Part shown: one piece after another, positions 1 through 5,659 of the stretch
Position numbering within the stretch: position 1 is the first letter of the stretch
Layout of the letters: every line of letters starts with the position of its first letter
DNA from: an uncultured Collinsella sp.
GTDB taxonomy: Bacteria; Actinomycetota; Coriobacteriia; Coriobacteriales; Coriobacteriaceae
Direction: 5' to 3'
NCBI GenBank assembly: GCA_938036665.1
Contig: CALHWR010000114.1
Coordinates: 1 to 8,229, forward strand
Length of the DNA stretch: 8,229 bases
Made by a program: the position numbers and the translations under genes
The notes under the pieces: generated by a model
The model's database searches: none
What the model saw: the letters and a program-made list of their open reading frames with translations, nothing else
Told to the model about the DNA's origin: nothing

Positions 1-67
1 AAAGATCGAGTCGTCCTCGCAGACGCTCAAGCAGGAATACCTCGATACATACGAGCGAGGTGAATGA
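1..67 (+). CDS. 3' end of an unidentified upstream gene
   Basis: Reading from base 2 gives an open frame ending in TGA at 65-67, with C-terminal residues KIESSSQTLKQEYLDTYERGE. Most codons end in G or C (ATC GAG TCG TCC TCG CAG ACG CTC AAG CAG), as expected of a real gene in this genome. The frame at base 1 is also open to a TGA at 61-63 but gives a less convincing codon pattern. The next gene starts at 69, one base after this stop, so the two are probably translationally coupled. The fragment is too short to assign a function. It looks like a hydrophilic, charged C-terminus. Confidence 0.6.
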   Translation, partial: KIESSSQTLKQEYLDTYERGE

Positions 68-68
68 C

Positions 69-497
69 ATGATAGGCAAGAGCTATGCAAAGATAGCGAT
101 TGTTGGCTTTGTACTTTGTCTTGCAATGGTGCTATGTGCATCATTTGCGAGGTATAGGTCCGAGCAGTCGTTCATCGATGGCGCTGAAAATGGGTTTGGC
201 ATAGACGGGATGTATGTCGACGATGGCGCGACCAGGACTTCTATGGCGATTCTTGCAGGCGAAGACATGGAATGGCAAATCTGTAATGACGATGGCTCTT
301 GTCTGAGTGGTCGTTTGGCCGCAACGAGCGACCCGAATTCGTTCGATCTTCTCGACAATGATGGAGCGGATTGCGGTTCTGTTCACCTTTCATATGCATC
401 GCGAGATGGGATGGACGGCATCCTCTACGTCTCCCACGAAACTGACGATTTCAAGATGCGCAGAACTAACCGAGCGCCGGCTTTTATCGAGGAGTGA
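69..497 (+). CDS. Small membrane-anchored exported protein, unknown function
   Basis: A protein of 142 residues from ATG 69. A GTG at 60 is possible, but the GAGGTG ribosome site at about 57-62 lies about six bases before ATG 69 and fits that start better. Residues 8-26 (IAIVGFVLCLAMVLC region) form one hydrophobic segment after a short basic N-terminus. The remaining 115 residues are acidic and should lie outside the cell. No lipobox is clear. Two Cys pairs occur in the exterior part, near CNDDGSC and DCGS, and might form disulfides. It follows the upstream gene by one base, so both are probably one transcript, and a GC-rich hairpin follows its stop. I do not recognise the family. Confidence 0.7.
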   Translation: MIGKSYAKIAIVGFVLCLAMVLCASFARYRSEQSFIDGAENGFGIDGMYVDDGATRTSMAILAGEDMEWQICNDDGSCLSGRLAATSDPNSFDLLDNDGADCGSVHLSYASRDGMDGILYVSHETDDFKMRRTNRAPAFIEE

Positions 498-502
498 GAA
501 TT

Positions 503-531
503 CCCGGCGGTCTGCCGATCAGGCCGCCGGG
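503..531 (+). terminator. GC-rich hairpin after the small membrane protein
   Basis: CCCGGCGG (503-510) pairs with CCGCCGGG (524-531), eight GC-rich pairs six bases after the TGA at 495-497. No T-run follows, so it may be an mRNA-stabilising hairpin or a weak terminator. Confidence 0.5.
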
Positions 532-540
532 GTATCGAAC

Positions 541-576
541 CCCGCATTCATCCGTACACACACGGATGAATGCGGG
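541..576. repeat. Perfect 15-bp inverted repeat
   Basis: CCCGCATTCATCCGT (541-555) and its exact reverse complement (562-576) are separated by acacac. The stem is long and perfect and lacks a T-run. It sits directly next to the previous GC hairpin and before the exonuclease remnant. It could be a terminator, a miniature repeat element or a recombination scar. Confidence 0.6.
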
Positions 577-609
577 AAGTGTCCGGATGAAGTTGATAAT
601 CAAGGAAAC

Positions 610-635
610 AAAGCCGTTCTGCCTGGGACGGCTTT
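610..635 (+). terminator. Possible intrinsic terminator hairpin
   Basis: AAAGCCGT (610-617) pairs with ACGGCTTT (628-635) across a ten-base loop. The 3' arm ends in TTT followed by ggctt, so it is a short terminator-like stem. It lies within the open frame leading into the exonuclease remnant. This supports the view that the frame is a joined fragment rather than an intact gene. Confidence 0.4.
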
Positions 636-870
636 GGCTTGGACTTTAACTACAACATCGCAATCGACACTTATCAGCTCGCGCAACGCGCATGGCCAAA
701 TCTCGGACGCTGGTGCATGGAGGACCTTCGAGATTTACTGGACATCCAAAACGACGACGCACACCGCGTGCTCGCCGACTGCGAAGACGAGATGGCTGTC
801 TACAATGCGATCAGAAACGGCGTGAAGTCCGGAGAGCTTTCTGTGGAACCGCCGCGCCGTCGCGCGAGCC

Positions 871-911
871 GACCGGGCAACCCGGGCAATCTGGTCCCGG
901 CTCTCCCGGTC
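871..911. terminator. Nested GC-rich stem-loop downstream of the minus-strand operon
   Basis: GACCGGG (871-877) pairs with CCCGGTC (905-911). Inside it CCGGG (882-886) pairs with CCCGG (896-900). It lies about 37 bases beyond the end of the 79-residue gene on the minus strand and could end that transcript. No T-run is present, so the call is weak. Confidence 0.35.
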
Positions 912-947
912 GTATTCCTACGATATCGCCCCTAGATCACCAATGTG

Positions 948-1187
948 TCAGATAAAGAATGATGCAATGGCTATGATCAAGCATACGGCGGATGCGGCGA
1001 CTGCGCCTTTTTTCCTCTCCTTTAGTCCGACGAATAGGGTTGCCGTAAAGTAAAGGGCGGAAATGCAGTCTATGGCAAGCAAAACGAGTTCCTTGGGCGG
1101 TTTCAGCAAAAGGTCGCTAGCAAAGAGTAATGCAAGCAGGGCAAAGCCGATTGTGGTCAAGTATCTCGAGTGATTTTGCGACAGCAT
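948..1187 (-). CDS. Small three-segment membrane protein, possible immunity or accessory protein
   Basis: A protein of 79 residues with three hydrophobic stretches at about 10-28, 33-55 and 61-79, and the basic loop KERKK at 56-60 facing the cytosol. The start at 1187 is well supported: AAAGGAAG lies about five bases upstream on the minus strand. It begins 12 bases after the stop of the secreted four-cysteine protein and is the last gene of the operon. A small polytopic protein beside a small secreted peptide is a common arrangement for bacteriocin immunity, but no family motif is recognised and that role is inferred. It could equally be an unrelated membrane protein. Confidence 0.7.
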   Translation of the reverse strand: MLSQNHSRYLTTIGFALLALLFASDLLLKPPKELVLLAIDCISALYFTATLFVGLKERKKGAVAASAVCLIIAIASFFI

Positions 1188-1199
1188 GGCAACTTCCTT

Positions 1200-1604
1200 T
1201 TAGAACAGGCAAGTGAAAAGTCGGTACGATGCCCTTGCGGTTGCAAACAAGCCGCCGCCAGGACCGGTTGTCACGAGACCGGCGATAACTTCAGCGGTGC
1301 CAGCAAGGTAGGGATCGCGCAGGCAAGCCTCCTCCTTCGCGTTCAGCTTGACCTTGTGAGGGACGGTGCGGTTATTTGCAAATCCGTGAGAATCGCACCA
1401 CGCCTTGGAATATGAATCCGTGCAGCGTCCGCGCTCAAAAAGGGATATATCGTAATTTTCGTCGTAGTTGTCTCCGACGTAGATCTCGCTGCTCTCGGCG
1501 GGAGACCCCTCGTCGGCATAGGCTGCCGCAACGGGCACAAATGGTGTCATGACAAGGGAGAGGCAAAGAGCTGCTGAGACGATGGAGAGCAGGCATTTCT
1601 TCAT
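1200..1604 (-). CDS. Secreted protein with four cysteines, unknown function
   Basis: A protein of 134 residues with a textbook Sec signal peptide: MKKC, then a hydrophobic core, then AAAYA followed by DEG, with predicted cleavage after residue 30. The mature part is about 104 residues and holds Cys at 61, 70, 94 and 132, enough for two disulfides. Its first half is acidic (about 31-58). The last 35 residues are hydrophobic and glycine/alanine-rich (AGTAEVIAGLVTTGPGGG), a texture seen in membrane-active peptides. AAGGAG precedes ATG 1604. It lies between a thioredoxin-like oxidoreductase gene (30 bases upstream) and a small membrane protein gene, so the oxidoreductase may form its disulfides. 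I recognise no family. A bacteriocin-like or surface-binding role is a guess from context. Confidence 0.75.
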   Translation of the reverse strand: MKKCLLSIVSAALCLSLVMTPFVPVAAAYADEGSPAESSEIYVGDNYDENYDISLFERGRCTDSYSKAWCDSHGFANNRTVPHKVKLNAKEEACLRDPYLAGTAEVIAGLVTTGPGGGLFATARASYRLFTCLF

Positions 1605-1633
1605 GGCTGGCTCCTTAATCTGGCCTTTGATAG

Positions 1634-2173
1634 TTACTTGATGTCGCCTCCTTCCGCTTTATATCCGTTGTATTTGGCGTATTTCTTTATTAAGGCAAGA
1701 GGTTCTTCCTCTCCTTCGGATAAGCCGATGATGTTTCCTTGATCATCCGGTATGAATACGGACGGAATATGCTCAAGTTCATATTTGTCATACACGGTCT
1801 TATCTTAATCTATGTATATGGGAAAGTCTCCTTCATGGACCGAGGCTTCTTCAATTGTGCTGTCCTCGGAAACAGTGAAAAGGTTCTTCCTTAAGGCTGC
1901 GAAATTATCAAGTTGTTGCATATCTTCTATGAGAGATTCGCAGTGCTGACACCACGATGCCCAGAACATCAAGATATTTTCCTCATTAGGTTTTAGCTTG
2001 TTAAAATAATTGACGTTTCGGCCGAGGCTGAAATTTTGGCCCATTTTAATGGACAAAGATGAGGGATAAGCATCGTGTTGCGGTTTGATATTGACGGCGA
2101 TTAAGGCGGCGAAACACGTCAGAGTCGCCAGAGTCAGTAAGGCGATAACGCATTTTCTCGGTTTCCAGCTCAT
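1634..2173 (-). pseudogene. TlpA/ResA-like thiol-disulfide oxidoreductase interrupted by an in-frame TAA
   Basis: The minus-strand reading frame from ATG 2173 encodes a membrane anchor (residues 8-28), then an extracytoplasmic thioredoxin fold. FWASWCQHC holds the redox pair Cys75 and Cys78 in a CxxC motif. A TAA at 1805-1807 follows FPIYID (residue 122). Reading past it without a shift gives DKTVYDKYELEHIPSVFIPD, then a further 36 residues to a TAA at 1634-1636. The IPSVFI part is the expected cis-proline segment followed by the DDQGN hairpin, so the stop falls inside the domain. A CAA-to-TAA change would explain it. The 122-residue product would lack the cis-Pro half and should be inactive. 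GAGAGAGGG lies before ATG 2173, while the ATGs at 2191 and 2203 have weaker sites. It heads the operon with the secreted four-cysteine protein. Sequencing error or readthrough are alternatives. Confidence 0.8.
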
Positions 2174-2212
2174 GACAGATCCCTCTCTCATGGTGAAACG
2201 CATACGTTTTGA

Positions 2213-2443
2213 AACGGGATACCGCTTCGATTCGTTCCGGACGCGGATGTGGACGTAACTGGTCTCGGTGCCAAGTGCGATTTAAGTGCTGTATATGACT
2301 TAACGGGAATGTCCGAGCAGTGCCGGAGTCTCCATCTGGATTGTTCCGACTGGAACATCGGCCCGAATACACTGCATAGCGACTCCAACAAGAACGTCCC
2401 CGGCGTAATCCTTCCTAAGGCATGGCAATATACAAGTTCAAGT
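2213..2443 (+). pseudogene. 3' remnant of a BspA-like (DUF285 type) leucine-rich surface protein
   Basis: The plus-strand frame open from 2213 reads DLSAVYDLTGMSEQCRSLHL, then LDCSDWNIGPNTLHSDSNKN, then VPGVILPKAWQ. The pattern M-x3-C-x-S-L-x-L-D-C-S-x-W-N is the hallmark of BspA-type repeats, and N-x-P-G-V-x-x-P-x-W looks like the end of such a repeat array in Coriobacteriia-type proteins. There is no start codon with a ribosome site, no signal peptide and only about one repeat, so this is the tail of a deleted gene. A strong hairpin follows at 2452-2485. The remnant converges on the minus-strand zinc-ribbon gene. A similar remnant occupies the same place in the second unit (5660-5842). Confidence 0.55.
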
Positions 2444-2451
2444 GAACGCAT

Positions 2452-2485
2452 GAAGGAGGCTCCCGATGGTTCGGGAGACTCCTTC
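2452..2485. terminator. Strong hairpin between convergent genes
   Basis: GAAGGAGGCTCCCGA (2452-2466) pairs with TCGGGAGACTCCTTC (2471-2485) around the tetraloop TGGT, with a single mismatch. It lies 28 bases past the stop of the minus-strand zinc-ribbon gene and just after the plus-strand BspA-like remnant. It probably terminates transcription from both sides. Confidence 0.7.
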
Positions 2486-2513
2486 GCAATTCAACCTATG
2501 GGAAAACCGACTG

Positions 2514-3950
2514 TTAATTCAATTTGACCCAGATGGCGGGACGGACTCCGAGCACTTCATCCTGCTCGTACCCGTCATCGCCAGATTCGATATCGCCCCA
2601 CGAGTCCACGTAATTTACCAGGGGCTGCCCGTCATAGTAGGAATCGCTATAGTATGAGCTGCCGCTGTACTCCTCGACGGTAGAGGTCCACCATTCCTCA
2701 TTTTCGTTCCCGCCCTTCACCGACGTTGCGTACAGGAAATCCTCCGACGGGGCGCGGTCGAAAACCATGAAGGAGCCGAGGACGGTGACATCTCCATCGA
2801 TAAGGCCGCGCTCTGCGTCGGTGAAGGCATAATCCCTGAAGGCGCCGTTAAGATAGGCGTATAGCGAGCTGGACTTGAAATCGGTTGCGTCGCCACGCGT
2901 ATCGAACGCCATCTCGTCGATGCACTGCTGGGTTACGAGAAGGGCCCGTCCGTCCTCCTTATCGACTACGACCCATCTGATCGGTCTGCCGGCGACCGAG
3001 GTACCCATATAGGTCGAAAGGTCTTCCGAATAGGTCCCGAGATCGACTGTCTGACCGATTGACTTGCTGTCGATTATCTCCTGCTCCGCCTTCATGTCCG
3101 CCCTCGCTTCGAGCATGGACGGCAGGGGCGAGATGGCGACCATGACGGCAAGCAGGACGATGCCCGCGACGGCCGCGACGGCTATCTTCTTCCTCCTTTT
3201 GGAGAGGTTCGCAATCTTCGCTTCGGCCTCTCTTGCCTTCTCGCCCGAATCCCCGTAGCCCTGCTCGGCCAGCCTCTCGAGGCTCTCCTTGGCGGCCTCA
3301 GCTTCCTTCCTGTTGCCCTTCTCGAGTATCGCGACGCTCGTCTTGTAGACCCTGTCCCTTCTGGATTCATCCAGGAACGCGGCATCTTCCAGATCCGCCA
3401 TTTTCTCGCGCACGGCGCCGCAGTTCCAGCAGGTACCGCGCTTGAGGTTCACCGCACCGCAGCCGCACTGCCACCACCCGTCGTGCTCGGAATGGACGCC
3501 CGCGCATTTGAAGGTATCGGCCCCCATCTCGGAGAGCAGGACATCGCGTTCCGACTCCTCGACCCCGTTGAGTGCGAGTGGCGCGGGGCTATCGATGTCG
3601 ATCGGGTCGCCGAAGGAGGTCTCGCCGTCCGCTCGGGTCACAACGGCACGCGAGCCGGTGATAACAGACAGCTTGATTCTCACCGCCTTGGGCCTGAGCA
3701 CCTCGCCGGCGGGCAGGTCGGCATCTAGGAGCGAGAAGTCGACGGTCTCCGTCTCCCCTCCCTCGCCCTCGAGCCCGACAGTGAACTCTATGCGGCTGAT
3801 GGGTTTCGTCGATACGTTGACGATCTTTGTCTGGAGGAAGCAGGCTCCCGTCTCGGTGTCTCTGGAGACTTGGATGGCTAACATCCTGACAGGGCAAAGC
3901 TCCTGCCAGGAGGGGTTGGCGTCGCGGTAGGCGATCTTGTACTTCGACAT
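2514..3950 (-). CDS. Zinc-ribbon single-pass membrane protein with C-terminal DUF6273-like domain
   Basis: A protein of 478 residues with no signal peptide. Residues 3-115 form a beta-rich N-terminal domain shared with the 534-residue paralogue. Residues 159-179 hold a zinc ribbon, with Cys162 and Cys164 (CGCG) and Cys174 and Cys177 (CWNC). Residues 185-250 are helical and charged. KRRKK (251-255) precedes one membrane segment (256-275). Residues 300-478 form a DUF6273-like domain (GRPIRWVVVD, LYAYLNGAF, EEWWTSTVEEY, and GVRPAIWVKLN at the end). By the positive-inside rule the zinc ribbon is cytosolic and the DUF6273 part is outside. GAGGTG lies five bases before ATG 3950 and overlaps the stop of the preceding small membrane gene, so the two are coupled. 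The role is unknown. A sensor or scaffold linking an outside ligand domain to a cytosolic zinc ribbon is an inference. Confidence 0.85.
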   Translation of the reverse strand: MSKYKIAYRDANPSWQELCPVRMLAIQVSRDTETGACFLQTKIVNVSTKPISRIEFTVGLEGEGGETETVDFSLLDADLPAGEVLRPKAVRIKLSVITGSRAVVTRADGETSFGDPIDIDSPAPLALNGVEESERDVLLSEMGADTFKCAGVHSEHDGWWQCGCGAVNLKRGTCWNCGAVREKMADLEDAAFLDESRRDRVYKTSVAILEKGNRKEAEAAKESLERLAEQGYGDSGEKAREAEAKIANLSKRRKKIAVAAVAGIVLLAVMVAISPLPSMLEARADMKAEQEIIDSKSIGQTVDLGTYSEDLSTYMGTSVAGRPIRWVVVDKEDGRALLVTQQCIDEMAFDTRGDATDFKSSSLYAYLNGAFRDYAFTDAERGLIDGDVTVLGSFMVFDRAPSEDFLYATSVKGGNENEEWWTSTVEEYSGSSYYSDSYYDGQPLVNYVDSWGDIESGDDGYEQDEVLGVRPAIWVKLN

Positions 3951-3952
3951 GT

Positions 3953-4201
3953 CTACACCTCGGGCAGGGCGTCTTCATCCGTTTTTGCGCTGGGCGCCGG
4001 CGCAGCTCGGTCTGGCAGTGCGCAGACGATCAGGCCGACCATGAGCGCCGTGCCGAAAAGGCCGATGAACCAGAGGATTCCCGCGCCATTGGTGTAATGC
4101 CCCTTGGCCCTGGCAATCTTAACGAGCTCCGCCACGCCGCAGATGTTGGCGGCAATCGCCAGGAGAGGCAGGAAGAAGATTATCAGCTCCAGGCTTCTCA
4201 T
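3953..4201 (-). CDS. Small two-segment membrane protein, partner of the zinc-ribbon protein
   Basis: A protein of 82 residues, with hydrophobic stretches at about 5-22 and 41-61 joined by a basic loop (KIARAKGHYTNGAG), ending in an acidic tail. GAAGGGA lies seven bases before ATG 4201. The frame stays open upstream into the leader, but the longer version has no supported start and would cross non-coding repeat sequence. It is the first gene of a two-gene operon, with its stop two bases before the zinc-ribbon ATG. The segment GLIVCALPDRAAP resembles MIVAALPDKK in the protein at 5964-6215, which suggests distant paralogy. The order relative to the zinc-ribbon gene is reversed in the other unit. 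Function unknown. Confidence 0.75.
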   Translation of the reverse strand: MRSLELIIFFLPLLAIAANICGVAELVKIARAKGHYTNGAGILWFIGLFGTALMVGLIVCALPDRAAPAPSAKTDEDALPEV

Positions 4202-4219
4202 TTTCGGTCCCTTCTTCTC

Positions 4220-4245
4220 GACCGCCCTCCTCGACACCGGCGGTC
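4220..4245 (-). promoter_or_regulatory. Hairpin in the 5' untranslated region of the minus operon
   Basis: GACCGCC and GGCGGTC form a seven-pair stem (4220-4226 with 4239-4245) just upstream of the Shine-Dalgarno site of the gene starting at 4201. It could influence translation or mRNA stability. No known riboswitch fold is recognised. Confidence 0.3.
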
Positions 4246-4288
4246 CTCCGTTACTTCCGATAACACCAATTCTACTATCCTCACCTGC

Positions 4289-4310
4289 GAATTTGTTGAG
4301 CAACAAATTC
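4289..4310. promoter_or_regulatory. Palindrome in leader A, candidate operator
   Basis: GAATTTGTTG, two central bases AG, then CAACAAATTC: ten perfect pairs. Twenty of the 22 bases recur unchanged in leader B although the flanks diverge. It lies about 88 bases upstream of the minus-strand start and about 140 upstream of the pilin ATGs. A dimeric repressor site or a small RNA hairpin are both possible. No T-run supports a terminator. Confidence 0.55.
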
Positions 4311-4435
4311 GATTGTGTGAGCGGTCGGTTAAGCTGCACAGACATTGAGCTAATTACTCTTTGCCGCTGCGGCATGACCAACGCAACCTTTTGGAATAGC
4401 CCTACGCTCGGCAATGTATCTACAAACCCTGAGCG

Positions 4436-4442
4436 AAGGGAG
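4436..4442 (+). promoter_or_regulatory. Shine-Dalgarno site serving two overlapping starts
   Basis: AAGGGAG lies eight bases before ATG 4451 and twelve before ATG 4455. The nearer ATG has the better spacing, but with the present ten Gs it reaches a TAG at 4493-4495 after 14 codons. Only ATG 4455 is in frame with the pilin. Confidence 0.65.
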
Positions 4443-4454
4443 TGTCGCATATGT

Positions 4455-5456
4455 ATGCAGCGGCGCATAACCTTCGGGGGGGGGGTATCTCCTAGAGGTA
4501 TCCGCCTCCGAGGCCAAGGAATCATCGAGTACGTCCTGATCATCGCGGTCATCGGCCTGGTCATCGTGTTCGCCGGACCCGGCGTGACCGGTGCCATCCG
4601 CAACCAGTTCAACCTGGTCGGCAACACGGAGAACAGTGGGGCTAACGCTGGCACCGAGGGTGGCGGAGCATCTGGCGGCGGTTCCACCGGGTCCGATTCC
4701 GCGAGTGTCCAAGCGGCGGTAGCCAAGGACGCGGAGGACTGGACGCTTGATGAGCAGAAGGCGGTCGCCGAGGACATTGCCAAGAGCGGCACATCGTCTA
4801 TCGCCTACGCCAAGGCGAAAGCCGCCATGGATACCGGCACCAAGTTCTCGATGAAACTGACAGACGGACAGACGCTCGAGTACCGCATCATCGGCATCAA
4901 CCACGACGACCTCGCTGACGGTTCTGGCAAGGCCGGTCTGACGTTCCTCACGACATCTACGGATATCGAGTCCCGCATGAACCCAACCAGGTCTACTGAT
5001 GGTGTCTGGGAGAAGTCAGAGCTTCGCGCGAAGATGAACTCCGGCAAGATCTGGAACCTTATGCCCGCTGATTTCCAGTCTAAAGTGAAAACAGTTACGA
5101 AGCTAATGAATAACATCAATGGCTATTACACCGGCAGCGATGTCACACCGACTTCGGATAAACTATTTCTTCTCAGTAACACCGAAATTCTTGCAGAAAA
5201 AGATGAATGCAAGAAGGATCCTTGGTTTTGCTCAGAAGGGGCTCAGTACGAAGCATTTCGAGGTAAAGTGAGCTATCATCTCTGGGCTAATTTTGCCATT
5301 GCTAATGGCAAAAGCTGGTGGATGCGCTCGGCTTATCCTGCTAGCCCTCAATCGGGGATCACAGATGTATATACGTCTGTAGATGCTGTGGGGTCTTGGG
5401 GCAACGACAGTGATGCTAGAAATGCGCGTAGTGTGTGCCCAGTTTTCTGTTTCTAA
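4455..5456 (+). CDS. Flp-type prepilin fused to a DUF6273-like C-terminal domain
   Basis: A protein of 333 residues from ATG 4455. Residues 1-20 are a basic prepilin leader (MQRRITFGGG, then SPRGIRLRG). Cleavage is predicted after Gly20, which places Glu25 at +5 and Tyr26 at +6 (QGIIEYVLII), the Flp/TadE-type signature cut by a prepilin peptidase. The hydrophobic helix spans 23-40. A Gly/Ser/Thr linker (54-80) leads to a DUF6273-like domain at about 129-333, with LEYRIIGINHDDLADGSGKA, WEKSELRAKMNSG, IWNLMP, KLFLLSNTEIL, FRGKV, WWMRS and the end SVCPVFCF. Such a protein should be assembled into or displayed on a Flp-like pilus, but no pilus assembly gene is in the window. The G run encodes Gly8-Gly10 plus the first base of Val11 and makes expression prone to slippage. 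From about 5080 the codons become AT-richer than in the first half. Confidence 0.85.
   Translation: MQRRITFGGGVSPRGIRLRGQGIIEYVLIIAVIGLVIVFAGPGVTGAIRNQFNLVGNTENSGANAGTEGGGASGGGSTGSDSASVQAAVAKDAEDWTLDEQKAVAEDIAKSGTSSIAYAKAKAAMDTGTKFSMKLTDGQTLEYRIIGINHDDLADGSGKAGLTFLTTSTDIESRMNPTRSTDGVWEKSELRAKMNSGKIWNLMPADFQSKVKTVTKLMNNINGYYTGSDVTPTSDKLFLLSNTEILAEKDECKKDPWFCSEGAQYEAFRGKVSYHLWANFAIANGKSWWMRSAYPASPQSGITDVYTSVDAVGSWGNDSDARNARSVCPVFCF
4476..4485 (+). repeat. Run of ten G inside the pilin coding sequence, candidate phase switch
   Basis: Ten consecutive G lie 21 bases after ATG 4455. At ten G the ATG 4455 frame continues into the pilin. At nine or twelve G the ATG 4451 frame would do so. At eight or eleven G neither does, because stops follow at TAG or TGA. 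Homopolymeric G runs of this length are well-known slipped-strand sites for surface genes in other bacteria. Variation here is inferred. Confidence 0.7.
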
Positions 5457-5459
5457 ACC

Positions 5460-5659
5460 AATCAGCACTCAGTAAAGGGTCCGCGTGAGATTGCGCGGAT
5501 CCTTCTTATGACAGCGGTGACCATGGAGACAAGACGGGCTCGTTGTCTCGTCCTCCTCACCTCAAATTTGATTTTCTATGAGGTTAACTGGTAGCTATTT
5601 GCACTGAGTGTTGGCACTCACCGTTCATGGTCGCAGCTACTCGTTAATAAATATCTCCA
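5460..5659. other. Gene-free stretch with several inverted repeats
   Basis: Besides the pilin terminator, this stretch holds GAGACAA paired with TTGTCTC (5526-5532 with 5543-5549). It also holds a nested structure at 5591-5640, in which GTAGCT pairs with AGCTAC outside and TGAGTG pairs with CACTCA around the loop TTGG inside. No tRNA cloverleaf, promoter or supported gene was found. The nested element could be a small structured RNA or a relic of deleted sequence. Confidence 0.4.
5475..5504 (+). terminator. Terminator-like hairpin after the pilin gene
   Basis: AAGGGTCCGCG (5475-5485) pairs with CGCGGATCCTT (5494-5504), eleven pairs including one G-T, 18 bases after the TAA. The 3' side continues as cttatg, so the T-run is short. 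A hairpin close downstream of a DUF6273 C-terminus is also where diversity-generating retroelement targets carry a stem-loop. Confidence 0.6.

Larger units (their letters stand above)
600..935 (+). pseudogene. 5'-truncated DnaQ-type 3'-5' exonuclease remnant
   Basis: The frame open from 600 to the stop at 935 contains IAIDTYQLAQRAWPNLG, then CMEDLRDLLDI, then AHRVLADCEDEMAVYNAI. This order matches the C-terminal part of DEDDh exonucleases (DNA polymerase III epsilon-like): an IDT-LA-R element, the helix naming the short domain, and the ExoIII motif with His and Asp spaced H-x4-D (HRVLAD). The ExoI motif (DxE) and ExoII region, which should lie about 100 residues upstream, are absent. An in-frame TAA at 597-599 blocks any extension. 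The only start candidates are weak (TTG 639). Recognisable sequence ends near 830, and the arginine- and proline-rich tail to 935 looks non-native. It is almost certainly inactive. Confidence 0.6.
4267..4485. repeat. Divergent leader repeat, copy A
   Basis: About 219 bp that align, mostly without gaps, to 7967-8180 in direct orientation. By eye most bases are identical, and the alignment needs only a one-base gap, a two-base gap and the difference in G count. It lies between the start of the minus-strand membrane operon (4201) and the plus-strand pilin gene. It contains a palindrome, a short GCCGCTGCGGC stem, the conserved block TTTTGGAATAG, a Shine-Dalgarno site, two ATGs and the G run. Promoters for both directions should be inside it, but no consensus -35/-10 pair is convincing. 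Substitutions between copies fall mostly at non-synonymous positions in every open frame, so the element is regulatory rather than coding. Confidence 0.85.

Noticed and set aside
3442..3930. Plus-strand open frames opposite the 478-residue gene, and similar ones opposite the 534-residue gene
   Set aside because: They are arginine-, serine- and proline-rich shadows of GC-rich coding sequence on the other strand, without ribosome sites.
4104..4454. Extension of the pilin frame upstream to give a protein of 450 residues
   Set aside because: It would run through the small membrane gene on the other strand and the leader. It has no ribosome site near 4104, and it would place the prepilin cleavage site about 137 residues from the start, which such leaders do not allow.
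4350..4904. Minus-strand frame of 184 codons opposite the pilin start
   Set aside because: It lies antisense to the prepilin motif and linker, crosses the G run, and shows no ribosome site or family motif.
5591..5640. Nested stem-loop resembling part of a tRNA
   Set aside because: It is only 50 bases long, has no anticodon arm or T-loop consensus, and the outer stem has just six pairs.
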